Both the position numbers and the translations under genes were made by a program. Shown piece by piece: positions 40,201 through 45,665 of a stretch of 64,000 bases of DNA. The stretch's first letter is position 1. Every line of letters begins with the position of its first letter. The DNA is from Gordionus sp. m RMFG-2023 (taxonomy: Eukaryota > Nematomorpha > Gordioida > Chordodea > Parachordodidae). The notes below the pieces were generated by a model. The model did not search any database and had not been told where the DNA came from. It saw only the letters and a program-made list of their open reading frames with translations. The stretch covers positions 41,310,569 through 41,374,568 of the forward strand of contig NC_088776.1 in the NCBI RefSeq assembly GCF_954871325.1, given 5' to 3'.

Positions 40201-43179
40201 CGTTTTTTCGACTCACATTCAAACATCGGGTCGTTTTTCACGACTCCAACTTATTTGAATTTTTTTAAAGCAAGTGATTAAAAATAGATATTGTAAAATG
40301 TTAAATTAAAATTTCAGTGAAGATGTACCATAGGAAAGTGACAATTGTCATAATCGTTATTTTTGAACTTTTTCAATTTTTTTTAGACAAATGAGTAAAA
40401 ATATATTTTGCAAACATGTTAAATTAAAATTTCATTGAAGATGTACCATAGAAAGTGACAAATGTCATAATCGTTATTTTTGATTTTTTTAAGGCAAATG
40501 TGTAAAAATATATTTTGTAAACATGTTAAATTAAATTTCATTGAAGATATACCATAGGAAAGTGACAATTGTCATAATCGTCATTTTTGAACTTTTTTCA
40601 ATTTTTTTAAGGCAAATGGGTAAAAATATAATTTGCAAACATGTTAAATTAAAATTTCATTGAAGATGTACCATAAGAAAGTGACAATTGTCATAATCGT
40701 TATTTTTGAACTTATTTGAATTTTTTTAAAGCAAATGGGTAAAAATAAGATTAAAAAAATTAAGAGTGTATTAATGACGTTGGGCTGTATATATTTATTT
40801 AATATCAATAATATCTCATTGGTTTTCATATTTTGTTATAAACATATCAGGGTTGGCAAGTTGGCCAATTGACCAAAGGAGTATTTGACCTGGTCAAATA
40901 CGGTCAATTAAAGCATCTTTATCAATATAATTTCCAATTTATATTAAATTAAATACAATTATGGCATCGTTGATAAAATGCAAGGAGTAAATACACATAT
41001 GTGAGAAAGCTCTGAAAGCAGCTGTTAAAGATGTTAGATAGTTGTCTGAAAGATTTGGAAGAAATTTGGGCGAAAAATTTAAAATTTTAAACTATTCTTT
41101 AATATTTAGCTATCTTATTGTTGTAAATACAAAGGGATAAATATATTTTAGCTTACGCAGAAAAAACGAGATACTTAATTTGGAAAAACATTCAATCATG
41201 ACATGATTTTATAATTTCTCCATCTAAGGAAAAAAAATTAAAGATATGATGAAAAAGAAAAAACAATCCAAATACATGTGCTTACACTGCTGATTATTTA
41301 TTGGATCCCCAATATAAGGGGATCATCTTACTAATAGTTAGTTTGATAAAGCAAGTGATATAATACAAGAATTAGGCATTTTATAAGGTCATGATAATCA
41401 AAATATTTTAAGCGATATCATAAATTTCAGAAGTAAAAGCGACGGTATGTTTTTTTGCCAAAATATGTGGAAAGCAGCATCGTTCACAAAAAATAATCAG
41501 ATTTCGGCCTCTCACCTTGAATTCAGTGAAATGTATAATATACTAACATTTCCTAGTTTTACTTCTTTTTAAGAAATAAATTTGTCGGTTTGGGGTAATA
41601 TTCATACGAATAAAAGAAAACGATTGGAAATCTCGACAACCAGAAAATTGGTAAGAGTATAACATAACCTAAGATTGATTAAAAATATTAAGGAAGAATA
41701 ATATTAAATATAAATCAGAACAAGAGTCTGCCATGGAGAACGAAACTTTAATTATATAATTTTAAAAAATATAATTTAATAATACACAGATTCATTTTTT
41801 TACTATTAAATATAAAATAAAGTTATTATCTTAAAAAACATTTATTTAAATTTGACCGGTCAAATATCTGTCAATTGACCTAATAATATTTGACCGGTCA
41901 AAGCACAACCGTGAAATATATAATATAAATATCTTCTAAATTCGCAAACCTCAAAACACAATAATTAATCGCTTATTTTTTCTTGCTTGATTATTTTAGG
42001 GTTCTATTGGTAGAAATTATGGTAATCTAAAATCTTGTATACCACTAACCTTATAATATGCAATATTTTTATTGACAATCCATTATTTCAAATAAATTCG
42101 AATTTTATTTTAAAAATTGAAAGTAAAAATTTGAAGGACATGACAAGCAAAATATTTCGACTAAAGGAAACTCCCGAACCACCAAGATCCAGTTTCTTTA
42201 GCACTCTATTTAATTCACCCAGAACAACGGCTTTGGATAGAGAAGAATTATGTACATAAAAAAATATATATATAACTCATAATACCCTCCCCCCCTTCTC
42301 TCTTTATTCTATTCTTATTTAATAAGCTAAAATTTTACAATCTCCTTGAATGATAATATTTTGTCTCGGTATTCTTAATTGTTCCGACTTATTAATTACT
42401 TAAAAATGGTATAGAAATTTCGGGTCTATATTTATTGAGATGAATAAAATAAGTTAAAGGGATAATTTTTTAAAAAATATAAACTTAAGGGTAATTCAAA
42501 AAAAAGGAAAGGGTTTAATTTATAATATTAATAAGGTTAATAATTTCAATATCACTTTTAAAGCAATTGAAAAAATAGTGTTAACTATTTTCCTTTTTTT
42601 TAAATTGGATGTATGTTGATGAATTGAATTGGTACCGCTCAATTTTGTTATTAATATATTTAAGGTTTCTTATTAAATTTAAACAACAATCTCAAAAAAG
42701 TACAACGCCCATTTATATAAAGAAAGATAGAAATCTTATTTGCTTATTAATTTTTTGCTCGTTCATCTGTATAATATTATGATAAAATAACTTTGAAATC
42801 TAAAACTCATCAATAAAATTATACATTCTCAAAGTTGGAGAAGCAAGTGGGAAAGCTAGAACGGCAGCCGTATTACTTCAAGATGCTAATCAAAATGTCC
42901 AGGCGGTTGCGTCGGGACCCGTACACAGAGCGAGACAAGTTTTATCTTTTTTCATTTACTTAAACGGTAGGATATAAAATTAGACAAAGAAAACCTAGAA
43001 AAAGAAATTAATGCATCAATTTTAAAAATAAAACATTAAAGGCTGTCAGTGAAAGGGGTGAGAAATTATATGATTTGGATGAAAAAACGGCTCAAATGCT
43101 CCTTCAATCCGAAAATTATTCTAAAAATGCTCATAATATCTTATTAAAATACAAAGAGAAAAAATGGTATCAGTTTTAA
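6933..43179 (+). CDS. STXBP5: Tomosyn (syntaxin-binding protein 5 family), 3' half of gene, about 16 exons
   Basis: Tomosyn is a cytosolic syntaxin-binding protein. In known animals its C-terminal R-SNARE helix joins syntaxin and SNAP25 in place of synaptobrevin and so restrains vesicle priming, and two WD40 propellers precede it. Here I read successive GT/AG exons whose products follow the known order: LYRLKTNKIFER, KQLSGFQADLVLNF, DYINKTLLINMNTQDLYG, DRCKSPS, VTALSFYNGS, WLWMGTSFGSVLVLTFSP, GTIFRLKGQIL, LKETPEPPRSSFF, ALDREEL, FGEASGKA, then the SNARE motif ending KYKEKKWYQF. Most junctions keep phase. Proposed exons: 6933-7264, 16976-17086, 17817-18013, 18575-18663, 21796-21917, 23500-23873, 24401-24842, 29546-30145, 30323-30406, 30802-31026, 31143-31298, 32734-32919, 33866-33961, 42124-42251, 42835-42938 and 43042-43179. 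The first half lies upstream of the window. At least one exon between 33961 and 42124 is not found. Confidence 0.93.
8600..9830 (-). pseudogene. hAT-C transposase remnant
   Basis: On the minus strand, 8610-8695 reads VSETFFSIAGLILNAKRTSL and, after a stop, PINLNKI. This is the C-terminal dimerisation signature of hAT transposases. An open segment of 75 codons (8775-9002) lies upstream of it, with LKLLEHDRNAQNEIQDED and a long polar helix-like stretch. Further decayed pieces run to about 9830. No BED finger or catalytic core could be recognised, so most of the gene has been lost or displaced by the LINEs. Confidence 0.7.
10560..11330 (+). pseudogene. Reverse transcriptase fragment of the decayed LINE
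   Basis: The segment spans RT fingers and palm: GGIRPIAIGSFFRRL, LLFPSQLGFRVKGG, then KLDFRNAFNSIHKS, whose Asp is the expected metal ligand of RT motif A. After a frame change, LKPGFKLVLNLWYLDH follows where motif C would be expected; the usual DD pair is not intact (LD). 11077-11322 is a further open piece of the same protein. It is broken by several stops. Confidence 0.7.
11480..11763. repeat. CGGGCC-type MITE inside the decayed LINE
   Basis: TTTCGGGCCGGGTCGAGTCG opens the block and GGGCCGGAATTAGGCCCG closes it. Internal copies of CGGGCCTGGCCGGGCC and CGGGCCGGACCGG lie between. It interrupts the LINE coding region, which resumes at about 11776. Related blocks are at 4555, 16615, 26034 and 50552. 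Confidence 0.65.
12665..14462 (-). pseudogene. RTE reverse transcriptase and zinc-binding tail, broken
   Basis: RT motifs in order are IPEDWRRSIIIPVYKGKG, MQFGFTSGKGMTDAI, AFVDLEKAFNRVPRE, HQGSVLSPLLFILVMDV and ILYADDLVLMANS (the catalytic DD). They are followed by CSVCGKG...CTRCQKWVHKRCSG...CRTC, a treble-clef-like zinc segment, then RWFRHVERM and GRPKMTW. Breaks by comparison with copy 2: TGA at about 14033 where copy 2 has TGC (DPLDCGS), one extra G near 13720 after MYV, and TAG at 12878-12880 after RNTS. The last is also in copy 2. Confidence 0.87.
14701..15660 (-). pseudogene. RTE endonuclease domain
   Basis: This is the APE-like nuclease that nicks the target before reverse transcription. 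Visible motifs include CCIQETRWKGNG (catalytic Glu), ISAYVPQVG, LAGDLNGHVG (Asp/Asn pair) and STVDYLLLRR, with a final NQHRLVVGDL supplying the expected His. The frame is open from about 15573 down to 14701. Upstream, RVAT-stop-NVGSMTGRAGE shows that the Trp usual before NVG has become an in-frame TAG at 15586-15588, so the true start lies further upstream, near 15660. The frame closes at 14701, before the RT domain. Confidence 0.85.
16615..16770. repeat. CGGGCC-type fragment
   Basis: The block has GCCGGGCCGTAAATTTTT near its left end and GACCGGACCGAGCCTTAC near its right, with long A/T tracts between, like the MITE at 11480. It is probably a remnant. No target duplication was found. Confidence 0.45.
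16976..17086 (+). CDS. STXBP5: Tomosyn exon (variable linker)
   Basis: The exon starts after TTGAAACAG in phase 0, directly continuing IFQTIP with VLNIKDPNQ. It is Asn-rich (HNNDNQYSNNQGTANE). I place the donor at ATA before GTAATT (17087). A later donor at 17174 (ATG before GTATAA) would add a hydrophobic tail unlike tomosyn. Both keep phase 0 with the next exon. The sequence itself is not conserved, so identity rests on context and phase. Confidence 0.55.
17817..18013 (+). CDS. STXBP5: Tomosyn exon (second propeller)
   Basis: The exon begins after TTTTCATTAAG, phase 0, with VKPGFVKQLSGFQADLVLNF, matching KQSPGYQTELVIQL of vertebrate tomosyn. A Ser/Asn/Pro-rich loop follows, then NVTCLKIQPLYGL, matching ITSLAVNSSYGL. 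The donor is GTTAGT at 18014, leaving phase 2, completed to Leu by the first base of the next exon. Confidence 0.85.
18575..18663 (+). CDS. STXBP5: Tomosyn exon (propeller blade)
   Basis: The exon encodes LVVGTTQGLCIVDYINKTLL and then INMNTQDLYG, closely following VVFGNCNGIAMVDYLQKAVL and NLGTIELYG. The acceptor is TATGTTAAG and the donor GTTTGT at 18664. The split Gly codon is completed by GG of the next exon. It lies only 46 bp upstream of hAT-D. Confidence 0.88.
18894..20127. mobile_element. Nested TIR-like element with CGAATA repeats
   Basis: The left edge reads TTAGGCCTACAAAAAACG and the right edge ACGCCAGGCCTTAA. Both are followed inward by repeated TATTCG/CGAATA motifs (18905-18985 and 20020-20090). 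The segment interrupts hAT-D. I found no exact target duplication, so the boundaries are approximate and the superfamily is inferred. Confidence 0.5.
19201..19600. repeat. Tandem repeat of about 210 bp, two copies plus a partial third
   Basis: GGTAATTATGACAAAATAAA at about 19208 recurs as GGTGATTATGACAAAATAAA at about 19417. Both are followed by the same order of landmarks: ATTTTAAATATTTGCATATA, AGAAAGTATTTCATTAT and CTTTAGTAGCATAAATTTCC. A shorter third start, GGTGATTATGACAA, is at about 19600. Part of the unit also resembles hAT-B at about 4935-5030. Confidence 0.8.
20286..21372 (-). pseudogene. hAT-D transposase remnant
   Basis: On the minus strand the N-terminus is MDIQIDVSESDNYDINEMEG (21313-21372), followed after an intron-like gap by GYKFICSICKKISSNKSSS (about 21150-21225), the first half of a BED finger. 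Decayed core pieces follow (20600-21000). The stretch 20286-20597 includes SQFKLNWLYNSDDAKDQ, the position of LNWPYINLP in hAT-A. The dimerisation end is not recognised and may have been lost to the nested insertion. Confidence 0.72.
21796..21917 (+). CDS. STXBP5: Tomosyn exon (YGSNDPY...DRCKSP segment)
   Basis: After TATATGTTTTAG the exon reads SSDPFVRSTPNKTFPLF and ends DRCKSPSIEVS. Vertebrate tomosyn has YGSNDPYRREPRSPRK and PEDRCKSPTSG here. The split Gly joins the preceding exon in phase. The donor is either GTATAT at 21918 or GTTTCC at 21912. An earlier GTGTAA at 21890 would cut off the conserved CKSP. Confidence 0.82.
22685..23118. repeat. MITE with GATCGGGGC termini
   Basis: GGAGAGATCGGGGCTAAAGG on the left is mirrored by CCTTTTGGCCCCGATCTCCC region on the right, giving an imperfect inverted repeat of about 25 bp around a non-coding 430-bp AT-rich interior. 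I found no clear target duplication, so the superfamily is open. Confidence 0.6.
23500..23873 (+). CDS. STXBP5: Probable tomosyn exon (linker between propeller blades)
   Basis: The frame is open from an acceptor-like CATCTTGTAG to TTATA before GTAAAT. It encodes a polar product with STFAWIFPTGPGMTEEKG and KFDKSISSYFTNLSKSKR. Vertebrate tomosyn has a basic Ser/Lys-rich loop here (EKVKTKSRKFSKM). Codon usage looks coding and the strand and order fit. However, the phase does not join the flanking exons as drawn, so the boundaries are wrong or a small exon is missing. Confidence 0.6.
24401..24842 (+). CDS. STXBP5: Probable tomosyn exon, Pro/Ser/Asn-rich
   Basis: The frame is open from CAAACATAG to GATG before GTTAGT. 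It encodes QPPPLPPPPYTSSHPP, then long Ser/Asn/Thr stretches, FTSLAKSRIQKAHSF and finally LPGGFRAGYCSAAD. It is low-complexity loop sequence with no family match I can assert. The single G left at the donor is completed by CA at the next exon's acceptor to give Ala, which supports the junction. Confidence 0.6.
25317..26018. mobile_element. hAT-type MITE, 702 bp, CCGATCC-rich ends
   Basis: The ends are TAGGGCTTTCCCGATCC and the complement of TAGGGCTGTGCCGATATT. The flanks are ATGTTTTC (25309-25316) and ATATTTTC (26019-26026), matching at 7 of 8. Subterminal GATCCGATCCGAT repeats occur at both ends. It has no coding capacity. It belongs with the 775-bp element at 56003-56777, which shares the TAGGG(C/A)TGTGCCGATATT end. 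A fragment of the palindromic MITE at 31785 lies inside it (about 25583-25753). Confidence 0.85.
25583..25753. repeat. Fragment of the TTAGTGTTG palindromic MITE
   Basis: The sequence from about 25583, including CCTCGATATTTCGCTAATA and GAGCCGTTTAGCAACACTA, matches the right two-thirds of the MITEs at 31785-32004 and 32291-32511. The left arm is missing. It lies within the 25317-26018 element. Confidence 0.65.
26034..26370. repeat. CGGGCC-type MITE
   Basis: The left end is CAGAGGCTTGCATGCCCGG. The right part, TCCGGCCTAGAATTTTGATT then CTGCGGGTCTCTACTA, gives an imperfect inverted end. The AT-rich interior has no reading frame. It is similar in build to the blocks at 4555, 11480 and 50552. Confidence 0.55.
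27388..29267 (-). mobile_element. RTE-type LINE, copy 2, 5'-truncated with 17-bp target duplication
   Basis: TGATATAATTATTCATT occurs at 27371-27387 and again at 29268-29284, immediately flanking the element: a perfect 17-bp target-site duplication. The copy starts inside the endonuclease-RT linker (MSKKRQDV) and runs to the same 3' end as copy 1. This is the usual outcome of incomplete reverse transcription. It is very close to copy 1 in sequence and so relatively young. Confidence 0.95.
27479..29264 (-). pseudogene. RTE reverse transcriptase, zinc segment and C-terminal tail
   Basis: The minus-strand frame 29264-28542 carries EDWRRSIIIPVYKGKG, LDCGSYRAIKLLEH, FGFTSGKGTTDAI and VDLEKAFDRVPRE. 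Compared with copy 1 a 2-bp loss near 28541 (after AMC) shifts the frame. YADDLVLMANS (motif C) is in 28277-28492, and GVCGKV...CTRCQKWVHKRCSG in 27704-28267. A TAG at 27704-27706 after RNTS is the same as in copy 1. Beyond it MRARLCIEM, RWFRHVERMTRDDW and SRPRGRPKMTW continue in frame to 27479. LKMNA instead of LKMTAS near 28277 marks a further change. Confidence 0.88.
29546..30145 (+). CDS. STXBP5: Tomosyn exon (RVTALSFYNGS...WLWMG)
   Basis: The exon starts after ATATAAAAAG, where CA completes Ala from the previous exon, and ends at ATGG before a canonical GTAAGT. Its first half is Ser/Thr/Asn/Pro-rich linker. RVTALSFYNGSVVNNLVND then matches EAITALYFMDSFARKNDS. An acidic Gly/Glu/Asn insert follows, and LGPLWLWM ends the exon where vertebrates have SPCLFVG. 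It is one of the longer exons and shows how the loops have expanded in this species. Confidence 0.82.
30323..30406 (+). CDS. STXBP5: Tomosyn exon (GTSFGSVLVLTFSP)
   Basis: It lies between AAATAAATAG and GTTATT. It encodes TSFGSVLVLTFSPILPSAQK and then PVVISPT, following GTSLGMVLIISLNLP and EPVMVLPSGT of known tomosyns. Split Gly codons join both neighbours in phase 1. Confidence 0.9.
30802..31026 (+). CDS. STXBP5: Tomosyn exon (GTIFRLKGQIL)
   Basis: The exon opens TIFRLKGQILNIYFVGSL, matching GTILRLKGAILRMAFLD. It continues into a variable Ser/Lys-rich segment ending KKRGGSCLSNASS before GTAAAT. Vertebrates also have a Lys/Arg-rich stretch (KLKKRRPVSVS) after this point. The phase is consistent at both ends. 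Confidence 0.88.
31143..31298 (+). CDS. STXBP5: Tomosyn exon (Ser/Thr/Pro linker)
   Basis: It lies between TTTTAATGCAG and GTTTTT. It encodes a low-complexity linker (DSISHSIPSQPSTSQPTDS, later TQTPPPSSMDSRNIN). There is no family match, but the phase joins both neighbours (GCC Ala at the 5' end, GAT Asp at the 3' end). The donor GTTTTT is weak. Confidence 0.65.
31785..32004. repeat. Palindromic MITE, copy 1
   Basis: TAGTATTGTTAAACGGTTCG is mirrored by the right end CGAGCCGTTTAACAACACTA, with long further complementarity inward (GACTAACTCAATATTTT against AAATATTGAGCTAGTC). The 220-bp unit can fold into one hairpin. A second copy is at 32291-32511 and a fragment at 25583-25753. Confidence 0.8.
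32291..32511. repeat. Palindromic MITE, copy 2
   Basis: It has the same build as the copy 280 bp upstream: TTTGAGCCGATTTTTAAAAA on the left against TTTTTAAAAATCGGCTCAAA on the right, and a shared interior with CCTAGATATTTCGCTTAATA. The outermost bases are degraded on both sides. Both copies lie in the same tomosyn intron. Confidence 0.8.
32734..32919 (+). CDS. STXBP5: Tomosyn exon (NQYAVICSEKQAK segment)
   Basis: After AAAAAACTCAG the exon reads DQNTNNQENFGKNFNKDF, then AVLISECQACSVSLRAQSY and HRKILVARVVEFK before GTAAAA. Known tomosyns have QYAVICSEKQAKVISLPTQN and VLRGDIVAL here. The phase is 1 at both ends. I first thought of a netrin-like fold but the context settles it. Confidence 0.8.
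33743..33768 (+). repeat. GAAA microsatellite
   Basis: Five or six GAAA units (AGAAAGAAAGAAAGAAA) lie in the intron between the exons at 32734 and 33866. Confidence 0.85.
33866..33961 (+). CDS. STXBP5: Probable tomosyn exon ending LLILLICG
   Basis: It lies between TTTTATTTAG and a strong GTGAGT donor. It encodes SKDAFASATMEMGSTYV, then PQAKYKNLLILLICG. The end sits where others have VCLACFCANG. The phase agrees with the exon before. What follows in the family (HIMTFSLPSLRPLLDVYYLP) is not found downstream. Confidence 0.68.
34452..35850. mobile_element. Foldback-type element with tandem subrepeats in both arms
   Basis: The left arm (from about 34452) and right arm (to about 35850) are inverted copies. 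Shared outer blocks include TTAGGAGAAAAAGAGG, AATTGTTGCAATGTA and GTGAGCAT. Inside, a unit of about 224 bp containing AGACATTGGCC and AAGTTGCATGGGACTTGG (or complement) occurs three times on the left (landmarks near 34674, 34899 and 35122) and twice in inverse orientation on the right (35402, 35630). There is no coding content, and the target duplication was not identified. Confidence 0.78.
36935..37040 (+). pseudogene. Possible Tc1/mariner helix-turn-helix remnant
   Basis: The plus strand reads HHMKSISGRKISKALNIS, then YPTVIDIIEN, then a stop. This resembles the first helix-turn-helix of Tc1/mariner transposases (KISKAL...S.STV..II). No catalytic domain or TIR was found nearby. It could be chance. 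Confidence 0.35.
37781..39604 (+). mobile_element. hAT-G, internally deleted TTF-finger hAT
   Basis: The ends are CAGGCGCATATGCAGG and the complement of CAGGCGCGTATTCAGG. C/G runs lie just inside both (37818-37830 and 39564-39572). The flanks GTTATATT and GTTTATAT(T) are near-identical with one indel. The plus strand carries an N-terminal finger and a C-terminal dimerisation segment with most of the core missing. A block of about 70 bp repeats two or three times at 39295-39440 (CATATGC-GCTTGTTATATCCGTC). Confidence 0.83.
38080..39005 (+). pseudogene. hAT-G transposase remnant
   Basis: An N-terminal MDIGNFF is at 38083. The open segment 38344-38652 reads YSIRDNGAYCKICVLFGS and FNKYKDGAIFDNHQKINYH, the TTF-type zinc-finger region of ZMYM-like hAT proteins. 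It jumps to EGNFHD and soon to LYILATLPISTATNERTFF and KVDGP, then RLDF near 39000, the dimerisation end. The catalytic core of several hundred residues is absent, and at least one frame change lies near 38650. Confidence 0.8.
39915..40258. repeat. Degenerate tandem array of about 30-40 bp GGGTCGTTTTTT units
   Basis: About ten imperfect units of the form GACTC(A/C)GACTCAAAGTTTGGGTCGTTTTTTC follow one another. The array starts CAGTGTTGTTAAAACGTCGCG-like (CTAGTGTTGTTAAAACG), which looks like a hAT terminus, so it may be the expanded subterminal repeat of an element whose other end is lost. Confidence 0.75.
40259..40765. repeat. Tandem repeat of 106-119 bp, about 4.5 copies
   Basis: Landmark GATGTACCATA (once GATATACCATA) begins at 40322, 40440, 40546 and 40665. 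Each unit also has AACATGTTAAATTAAA, AAAGTGACAATTGTCATAAT and a GCAAATG(G/T)GTAAAAATA block. Three of four units carry the 12-bp palindrome TGACAATTGTCA; the second has one change. The short third unit reflects small deletions. Confidence 0.88.
40848..41913 (+). mobile_element. hAT-H, internally deleted hAT
   Basis: The ends are CAGGGTTGGCAAGTTGGCC and the complement of CACGGTTGTGCTTTGACC, flanked by AAACATAT (40840-40847) and AAATATAT (41914-41921), matching at 7 of 8. Subterminal TTTGACCGGTCAAA palindromes occur at the right end, with partial matches at the left. The plus-strand relic at about 41575-41690 reads INLSVWGNIHTNKRKRLE, then RKLVRV and HNLRL, the conserved WS.FG.IHT..RNRL segment of hAT transposases. 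Confidence 0.87.
42124..42251 (+). CDS. STXBP5: Tomosyn exon (ETPEPP...ALDREEL)
   Basis: The exon encodes KNLKDMTSKIFRLKETPEPP and SSFFSTLFNSPRTTALDREE. Vertebrates have ENLQEMLGELFTPVETPEAP and GFFKGLFGGG...LDREELFG. The acceptor TTGAAAG would make the split codon Cys, as in TCENLQEM, but the frame is open further upstream to 42026 (INSNFILKIES), so the 5' edge is uncertain. The donor GTACAT at 42252 leaves T, completed to Phe by TT of the next exon. Confidence 0.88.
42835..42938 (+). CDS. STXBP5: Tomosyn exon (FGEASGKA)
   Basis: The exon encodes GEASGKARTAAVLLQDANQN and VQAVASGPVHRARQ, the link between the propeller and the SNARE motif. Vertebrates have FGESSSGKASRSLAQHIPGP. The donor is GTTTTA (42939), weak but the only one giving phase 0 into the SNARE exon. 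A GTAGGA at 42967 would bring a stop. Confidence 0.87.
43042..43179 (+). CDS. STXBP5: Tomosyn last exon, R-SNARE motif
   Basis: The exon has 45 codons and a stop: AVSERGEKLYDLDEKTAQML, then LQSENYSKNAHNIL, then LKYKEKKWYQF. This is the tomosyn R-SNARE helix, which ends KYKDKKWYQF in vertebrates and has no transmembrane anchor. It is the most conserved stretch in the window and fixes the identity and strand of the whole gene. Confidence 0.97.
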   Translation, partial: AVSERGEKLYDLDEKTAQMLLQSENYSKNAHNILLKYKEKKWYQF

Positions 43180-45456
43180 GAACAATTCTTTTAAATATGA
43201 AACCCAACTTTAAAAAATTTTATAATTTCGACAACTCATTATAAATGCAAAAATCATATATATTTTTTATTTAATACAAATTTTATAAAAACGATTTTGA
43301 AAGATGGCGTTTTTTTGTTGATGATTATTATGGAATGCGCCCGTATTACATACTACATTATAATAACCTGCTTATAACATTTCTGTGGAGATCAAATGAG
43401 ATTTCTGTGACCAAAAATATAAATGCTAAAGATGCGAGAATTTTGTGAATGAATTATAGGTTATGTCCTAGTATCACGTCGTCAAAATTTGAATTTTTAA
43501 ATGATTGGATGTCCCAAGTTAAAAGATATTTAAAAAAAATGGTTAAGTTATTAATTTAAAAATGTAAATATATACTTAGGGTTTTAGAAAATTCAGGGTA
43601 AGCTTCATAGGCTCGAGTTTTTAGCAAATTTAAAAAGCTTAAATCTATTTATAGAACATTATTTTTTAATTTTGAATGTTCCAGCTCGTATTTTAGCATT
43701 AAATATAAAAAATGGCACCATGAATAAAATTTAAATATTTGATAAAAACAACCCCTACGATATATTATATATAGGACTCTGCTATTATGTATTAATATTA
43801 TATTGATGTTTAGTAAAATAATTTATATAATTATATTAAAAATTATAATATAAATTACTATTTTATTATTTTAACGGCCTCTATAATGTTATTCCGCTAA
43901 ATATATTTTTTTAGAATATTTAATAAATTTATATAAATAAAACAAAATCCATGTTAACTAAATTTAATACGTGCAATAAATTAATGAGTGAGACTAATAA
44001 TTGTATTGGATAGCGATTTATATATTTATTATCTAGTTTATACTATTTATTGGCAATTTGACAACCAGCATTCCCCATAAAAATAAATTCTTTTTTTTAA
44101 AAAAACTTGTTTTTACTTTTATTAATATATGATTAATTTTATTGTAATTTAATGTTACAAATAACAAAAATATTATATTAAGTGCAAGAGCTAAAGAAAG
44201 AAGTGTATTTATAGATAATATTGATTTGTGGACCATCTCACCTAAATATTAAGTAGCGAATATAATATATTATTCATGTGATAAAAAAAAATTTAATTGA
44301 TATTTTTTTAAACTCTTTTTATTTTATTACTATTACATTTAACACTCTAATTCAAATATTTAATGAATTAATAATAAATTTTAGAAAATATATGTTTGGC
44401 TTTATTTCCAATTAACCTCATCCTCATTCAAAAATCCATATTTTAATATAATCATCAGTGTCATTACTCGTTAGGATGGAAAATACATGCTTAACACGCC
44501 TACATTTTCTTTTAACATAAAATATTTCCCGTAAAATTAGAACGCCTACTTTTGTTTAACTATATAATTTGTATTTAAACAAATATTCTATGGATTTAAT
44601 TTACACAATTTAGAAAGTAAATATTATACTTTCCTTTATATTCTGAGCAAAAAAAAATCCCATTTTTCATTGTTAATTTAAAAATTGTAATAATCCAAGA
44701 TATAATAAGGTCTATAGACTTTACAAGACTATGACTGAATGGCTTCTTTTGTTTTAAATTTTAATTTAGCTTTAATTCATTAGAATGGTCATAAAAACCC
44801 GAATTATTTCCTATCTCTAATATAATTCCAGGTTAACCCTCTACTCAATTCTTCTCTAAAAAAATGACGTTATTTCTTTAAAGTGGATTCGATTTACTTC
44901 AACCATTAATGCGCATTCACCTTTGTCCCAAGTAAAATGAAGGCAATCACACTTAGCCTTATATTGTAAATAAATAAATTCCCAACTTGTCTTTCAGAAT
45001 AATATAATATACAAGATATATTTTTTTTAAAACAGTATATTATGTTTTTACTCATAATTGTTTTAAAATTTGGAGTAGATGGGAGATGGCCATATTATGA
45101 TTATTTTTTTCATAAAGACTCATTCATGTTTATGAAAAATTTGCTAAATTTATTTTTTGTAATAAACACTCATCTTAAGAATTTCAAATAATAAAATCCA
45201 TGAGGATTTCTCTCCTAAGGAAATAATTTAAAGGCTCAAAAATGATTTTTTTTTCTTCTCCCCATTAGTTTAAAAATATATTTTTAAATTTAAATTTTTA
45301 TTGAAAATAGAATAATTCTTTTGTTTTTATATTTTTCAAATAAGACATTTACAGGGTTTGCCCTTGTTTTCAAACACAAATTCTTAATAACAGAAAATAC
45401 GTAAAACAACATATTTTGCATTCAATTCTAACATAAAAAAATGTCATTACACCTAT
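43180..45456. other. Tomosyn 3' flank, AT-rich, no gene seen
   Basis: This is 2.3 kb of AT-rich sequence between the tomosyn stop and the MITE at 45457. I see no reading frame with codon structure, no repeat with defined ends and no canonical AATAAA within the first 500 bp after the stop. Confidence 0.6.
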
Positions 45457-45665
45457 GGTTATTAAAAAACACGTTTCGGGTTGATTTTGAAAAACGACCC
45501 GATTAAGATTTTAACCAAACTAATATTATTTATGCCTGGAGATTTTCCTTAGCAGAAAGGCTTGAATCTCTATTTGCCAATCTCGAGGCGTACACGAAAT
45601 TATTTTGTCTAAATCTTAATCGGGTCGTTTTTAAAAATCGACCCGATTCAGGCTTTTTAACAACC
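45457..45665. repeat. Palindromic MITE, 209 bp
   Basis: GGTTATTAAAAAACACGTTT on the left is mirrored by the complement of GGTTGTTAAAAAGCCTGAAT on the right. Inside, AAAAACGACCCGATTAAGAT faces its complement ATCTTAATCGGGTCGTTTTT. The unit can fold as one hairpin. It is similar in size and layout to the MITEs at 31785 but different in sequence. Confidence 0.8.

Noticed and set aside
42012-42021. A 10-bp microexon GGTTCTATTG after TTATTTTAG, which would join in phase to both neighbours
   Set aside because: It would leave out about 50 conserved residues and rests only on phase; I kept the gap as unresolved.
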